DNA of 64,000 bases from Adiantum capillus-veneris. Lineage: Eukaryota; Streptophyta; Polypodiopsida; Polypodiales; Pteridaceae. This document shows positions 62,770-64,000 of this stretch, one piece after another (the first letter of the stretch is position 1; the number at the start of each line of letters is the position of its first letter). The DNA lies in NCBI GenBank assembly GCA_014529385.2, contig CM043962.1:45451598-45515597 (forward strand), given 5' to 3'. Both the position numbers and the translations under genes were made by a program. The notes below the pieces were generated by a model, which had not been told where the DNA came from, searched no databases, and saw only the letters and a list, made by a program, of their open reading frames with translations.

Positions 62770-64000
62770 GTCTTGTTCCATATACAATCGATAGAGCTTG
62801 CTGTTGCTGCTCCCTCGCGTGCTTCGCTTGCACTGCCTCGCCATCGCCAGCCAAGCCCTCCCCCCCGCCACAGCACTCCCCCCTCGCTTCACTGTCCCCT
62901 TCCTTCGCTTGCTGCCCTCCTCCTGGCCTCACCACGCTACCTCCTCCTCCCCCCCTTTCCCGCTGCCCCTGCCCGCCGCGCTGCCCTCTTCCACCCTCTC
63001 CCGATCCCACCCCGTCCGCGCTGCCCCCTCCCACCCTGTTCGTGCTGCCCCTGCCCGCCATCACGCTCTCCCCCCCGCTCCTCCTGCTTGTGCCATCCCC
63101 CCCGCCTCGAGTCTCTGTCTTTGTCAGAGCTGGTTCACAACGGCACCGACTCACTTCGCTCGTTTCGACGCCTTCGACTCCCCTTCGTTCGCCCTTGCAG
63201 CAGCACACACAGATGGAGGATTTTGCTCCGCCACAGAGGGACTCCACTGTACCCCCTCGCCCGACCCCGCAGAACCCACCATCCGACTTGCTCTTTCGCC
63301 GATAGAGCACGCGAGCTTAGAGGCAAAGGTGGAGCGCCTTCAGGCCACCTCTGTTATTTGCAAGATTCTCGGCACCAGACCCAGCAAAGGGGTAGTGCGC
63401 AATCTCCTTTAGGCCCGCCTTCTCGCACAGGTGGACAAGATTCTCGATGTTCAGCTTCTTGGCTGTGGCTACTCGCAGATAGAGTTTGAGACTCCCGAGA
63501 TGGCGTCCAAGATCATTGCGATGAGCCCCCTGGCCATCCGAGCAGTTCGAGCACAGTTTTGACAATGGCGCCACGGTTTCGACCCAACTACCGACATTCT
63601 TGTCGAGGAGGCAGACCTACCTATCTCAGTCTGCTTCCAGGGCCTGAGGAGGAGTACCTTCCACTCCTTTCCACGATAGGCTCAACGATTGGGACTGTCC
63701 TGGAGACACCTCGCACGGCAACCTCTGTAGCAGCCAAGGCGGCCAGCATCCCCACATTACGTGTTTTGGTTCGGGACACCCACACTCTCCCGAAGGTCAT
63801 CCTACTACCTTGGGTGAGTGGAGGTTGGTTCCGTCAAAGCATGGAGTATTCGGGCCTCCCAAATCAGTGTTTTATTTGACATCAGATGGGCCATCTTGCG
63901 AAGGCCTGTCCACGGAGGAGACCTCGACCTACACCACAGACTCAGGTACGCAGGCAGAGCCACCTACGAGCCTGGGGCTCAAGCGGAGGAGAATTGGCGG
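62770..64000 (+). pseudogene. LINE 5' region and ORF1, continuing past the window
   Basis: A C- and CCT-rich leader (62800-63120), a likely ORF1 start MEDFAPPQRDSTVPPRPTPQ at 63213, then across frameshifts KVERLQATSVICKILGTRPS, VDKILDVQLLGCGYSQIEFE, SKIIAMSPLAIRAVRAQF, LPWVSGGWFRQSMEYSGLPN and QCFI, a stop, HQMGHLAKACPRRRP (zinc knuckle with one Cys changed to a stop, about 63870-63910). The same protein order as the minus-strand LINE at 8640-9900. ORF2 lies beyond the window. Confidence 0.8.

Noticed and set aside
62735-63310. 191-codon minus-strand ORF rich in Gly, Arg and Glu
   Set aside because: It is the antisense of the C-rich LINE leader and ORF1 start; the plus strand carries the recognisable LINE motifs.
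1-64000. CRISPR arrays, bacterial operons, rRNA or tRNA genes
   Set aside because: No regular spacer-repeat arrays or tRNA cloverleaf were seen. The tRNA-like 12-mers are retroelement primer-binding sites, and the sequence is clearly plant nuclear.

Overview
The window is nuclear DNA from a land plant with a large, repeat-rich genome. The evidence is Ty1/copia and Ty3/gypsy pol proteins of plant type, chromodomain-type gypsy integrase ends, primer-binding sites complementary to plant initiator Met-tRNA (TGGTATCAGAGC), LINEs with an ORF1 zinc knuckle plus endonuclease/RT, hAT-like elements, and one TPR/J-like gene of a plant type. Very long (GA)n/(CT)n tracts recur. A fern, lycophyte or gymnosperm-like genome would fit, but no sequence seen here fixes the lineage. 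Almost everything is mobile DNA, most of it broken and nested.

Left third (1-16.4 kb): an unrecognised, possibly multi-exon coding region on the minus strand (1-1.1 kb); a minus-strand LINE (about 9.9 to 2.8 kb) split by a short-LTR, internally deleted copia element (3721-7566); minus-strand copia debris (10.3-13.0 kb); and the 3' half of a minus-strand gypsy chromovirus (13.1-15.7 kb).

Middle (15.7-35 kb): a plus-strand copia remnant is split at 16404 by an 8.3-kb gypsy element with 1.93-kb LTRs and TSD AGGTA (ends 24718), and again at 25781 by a second copy of the same deleted copia family. Simple-sequence DNA follows, then a miRNA-precursor-like hairpin (30487-30561), a LINE piece and a copia RNase H piece.

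Host gene: 35028-36476 (minus) is the last exon of a TPR plus J-like protein in which the J motif HPD reads RPD.

Right part (37.8-64 kb): a plus-strand LINE runs in four pieces from about 38086 to a poly(A) at 60128. Its interruptions are: (1) a minus-strand gypsy chromovirus (38397 to about 51145), itself hit by a hAT-like element (42462-43148, 8-bp TSD) and by a nearly intact copia (43382-48677, TSD TTCTT, one +1 frameshift); (2) a 506-bp almost perfect palindrome made from LTR ends with a TSD (52623-53128); (3) a solo LTR (53549-59080) rich in CCCTAA repeats, itself split by a large non-autonomous LTR element (53977-58807, TSD TCCCT) that carries an unrecognised ORF and a hAT-like MITE in its left LTR. 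After the LINE come a tandem, gag-only gypsy derivative (60.8-62.7 kb, minus) and the 5' part of another LINE (62.77 kb to the end).

The most unusual items are the two-U5-ended palindrome, the unrecognised ORF of the 53977-58807 element, two copies of one copia derivative sharing the same internal deletion, and the unexplained hairpin at 30.5 kb. All positions and repeats were read by eye. No database search was possible.
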